A stretch of 64,000 bases of DNA from positions 62,001 through 126,000 of the forward strand of contig JAHEAX010000001.1 of NCBI GenBank assembly GCA_024642525.1, in the 5' to 3' direction. Under the pieces are notes generated by a model. It saw only the letters and a list, made by a program, of their open reading frames with translations, did no database searches and was not told where the DNA came from. Source of the stretch: Erythrobacteraceae bacterium. Lineage in GTDB: Bacteria > Pseudomonadota > Alphaproteobacteria > Sphingomonadales > Sphingomonadaceae. Below, one piece after another: positions 62,742 through 64,000 of the stretch; the stretch's first letter is position 1, and every line of letters starts with the position of its first letter. A program made the translations under genes and the position numbers.

Positions 62742-64000
62742 ATGGTTGCAACCACCGGTTCCGACGGGATTACACCGCGCGAGGGTTGGTCGTCCCGCTC
62801 TGCCTTCATCTTCGCCGCCGTGGGTTCTGCAGTCGGGCTGGGCAACCTCTGGCGCTTTCCCGCAGAAGCGGGTGCGAATGGGGGCGGCGCATTTGTGTTG
62901 TTCTACATCTTGTGCGTTGTGCTGATCGGCCTGCCAATCCTCCTTTCCGAAACTCTGATCGGTCGCCACGGTCAGGCTTCCGCGCCTGAAAGCGTGCGGC
63001 GTATGGCCTATGAATCGAAGAAATCATCCCACTGGGGCGCGTTTGCGTCGATGGGCGTGCTCGGTGCATTCATGGTGCTGAGCTTCTACTGCGTGGTCGG
63101 TGGCTGGGTGCTCTATTACATCGGTGTATTCGCGCAGGACCTCTTCACATCGGGTCTTGCTGGTGGCGCATTCGAAGGCCGCGCCGCTGGCGATATCGAG
63201 GCATTGCTGCCCAATCTGTTCGGCAATGGCATGTTGATGGTGGGCCTGCTTTTCCTGTTCATGGCGGTGACGCTTTATTTCGTGGCGCGCGGAGTTTCGA
63301 GCGGGATCGAGTTCGTGGCGACATGGTTGATGCCCGCCTTCTTCATCCTGTTCCTTTCGATCACCGTTTATGGCGCTTTTACCGGCGCATTTGCCGAGGC
63401 GCTTGCCTATCTCTTCACTTTCGAGCCTGAGAAGCTGACCGGTTCGGTGATGCTGGCGGCGGTGGGGCAGGCATTCTTCTCCCTGTCCCTGGGCGTGGCC
63501 GGCATGATTACCTATGGTGCTTATGTGGGGCGCGATGTGAACCTGGCGGGCACTTCCGTCATTATCGGCGCGGCCGATACGGCGGTGGCGCTGCTGGCGG
63601 GCCTGTGCATTTTCCCCATCGTCTTTGCCGCCGGGCTTGAATCGAATGGCGGACCCGGCCTGATGTTCCAGACCTTGCCAATTGCCTTTCAGCAAATGCC
63701 GGGCGGTTCGTTCGTGGGCCTGTTGTTTTTCATCATGGTCGGCTTTGCTGCGCTCACCAGTTCAGTCGGCCTGCTGGAAGCGCCCACGGCGTGGACGAAG
63801 GAAAAGTTCAACCTTTCACGCATTGCCGCTTCTTGTCTTGTCGCATTTGCTGCCCTGGTGCTGGGCGCATTGGCGGCGCTTTCTTTCAACGATCTGGCGG
63901 AATTCCACCCGCTGGACTTCATCCCGATCTTCGAGGGTCAGGGCATGTTTGACGTGCTGGATGGAGTGACTGCCAAGTTCCTGATGCCCATCGGCGCGAT
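62742..64000 (+). CDS. Sodium-dependent transporter of the NSS/SNF family (cut by window end)
   Basis: At least 419 residues; the frame is open to the window end and the stop lies outside. The first membrane helix carries the family signature VGLGNLWRFP (residues 31-40), and about nine further helices are visible, including AAVGQAFFSLSLGVAGMITYGAY, the sixth-helix sodium/substrate region. NSS members import amino acids or related amines with sodium. A GGGAGG ribosome site precedes ATG 62742. It is divergent from panB with 151 bases between starts. Confidence 0.94.
   Translation, partial: MVATTGSDGITPREGWSSRSAFIFAAVGSAVGLGNLWRFPAEAGANGGGAFVLFYILCVVLIGLPILLSETLIGRHGQASAPESVRRMAYESKKSSHWGAFASMGVLGAFMVLSFYCVVGGWVLYYIGVFAQDLFTSGLAGGAFEGRAAGDIEALLPNLFGNGMLMVGLLFLFMAVTLYFVARGVSSGIEFVATWLMPAFFILFLSITVYGAFTGAFAEALAYLFTFEPEKLTGSVMLAAVGQAFFSLSLGVAGMITYGAYVGRDVNLAGTSVIIGAADTAVALLAGLCIFPIVFAAGLESNGGPGLMFQTLPIAFQQMPGGSFVGLLFFIMVGFAALTSSVGLLEAPTAWTKEKFNLSRIAASCLVAFAALVLGALAALSFNDLAEFHPLDFIPIFEGQGMFDVLDGVTAKFLMPIGA

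Overview
The window is a GC-rich, densely packed chromosomal segment from an alphaproteobacterium, most likely in the Sphingomonadales (Erythrobacteraceae-like). This is inferred from protein character and gene order: a DivL-type kinase ahead of tsaE-amgK-murU-addB-addA-trxA, the alphaproteobacterial AddAB pair, a zapA-6S RNA-fau block, a gap-pgk-class I aldolase block, and an XrtA/PEP-CTERM regulatory block. No insertion sequence, prophage, integrase, CRISPR array or compositional break was seen. No stretch of 300 bases lacks a gene. The first gene (ahcY) and the last (a sodium:neurotransmitter-symporter-family transporter) are cut by the window ends.

Layout. 1-11.7 kb: the ahcY 3' end and a strong terminator, then a long overlapping operon. 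It encodes a DivL-like pseudo-kinase (Tyr in place of the phospho-accepting His), TsaE (tRNA t6A), AmgK and MurU (MurNAc recycling), AddB and AddA (break repair) and thioredoxin. 11.7-13.7 kb (minus): an inositol-phosphatase-family enzyme and argJ. 13.8-17.1 kb: a small secreted protein, secA, a terminator and tRNA-Asn. 17.2-25.9 kb: NAD kinase, an EAL protein with a degenerate GGDEF domain, mfd, sdhE, recG and a low-molecular-weight phosphatase. 26-29 kb: a DUF885 peptidase-like protein, tRNA-Pro and thyA. 29-32.8 kb: a complete branched-chain 2-oxoacid dehydrogenase operon (E1 alpha, E1 beta, E2) with a clear promoter and an overlapping palindrome.

32.8-35.4 kb: a secreted protein, tRNA-Asp, then (minus) a 64-residue coiled-coil protein, zapA, a candidate 6S RNA, 5-formyl-THF cyclo-ligase and a DUF2842 protein. 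35.6-42.1 kb: tkt, gap, pgk, a hotdog thioesterase, class I fructose-bisphosphate aldolase and thiE, a central-carbon block. 42.2-46.2 kb: an L,D-transpeptidase lipoprotein and an M23 peptidase (wall remodelling), a secreted protein, efp, suhB and tRNA-Leu. 46.2-52.8 kb: a Zn alcohol dehydrogenase, an SLC13 permease, an M20 amidohydrolase, a 57-residue minus-strand protein, a ScfR/RamB-type regulator and a small membrane protein.

52.9-59.6 kb: an XrtA/PEP-CTERM-type exopolysaccharide control operon (priming glycosyltransferase, PrsK, PrsR, PrsT) without the exosortase itself. 59.6-64 kb: a bile-acid:sodium-symporter-family protein, a DUF475 membrane protein, panB and the NSS transporter.

Most genes are housekeeping. 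The points most worth a second look are the Tyr-type DivL kinase at the head of a wall-recycling and repair operon, the candidate 6S RNA, the bkd promoter/operator, an attenuator-like hairpin touching the L,D-transpeptidase ribosome site, two small uncharacterised proteins (57 and 64 residues), and the PrsK/PrsR/PrsT module. Identifications rest on motif and family recognition by reading. No database search was run.
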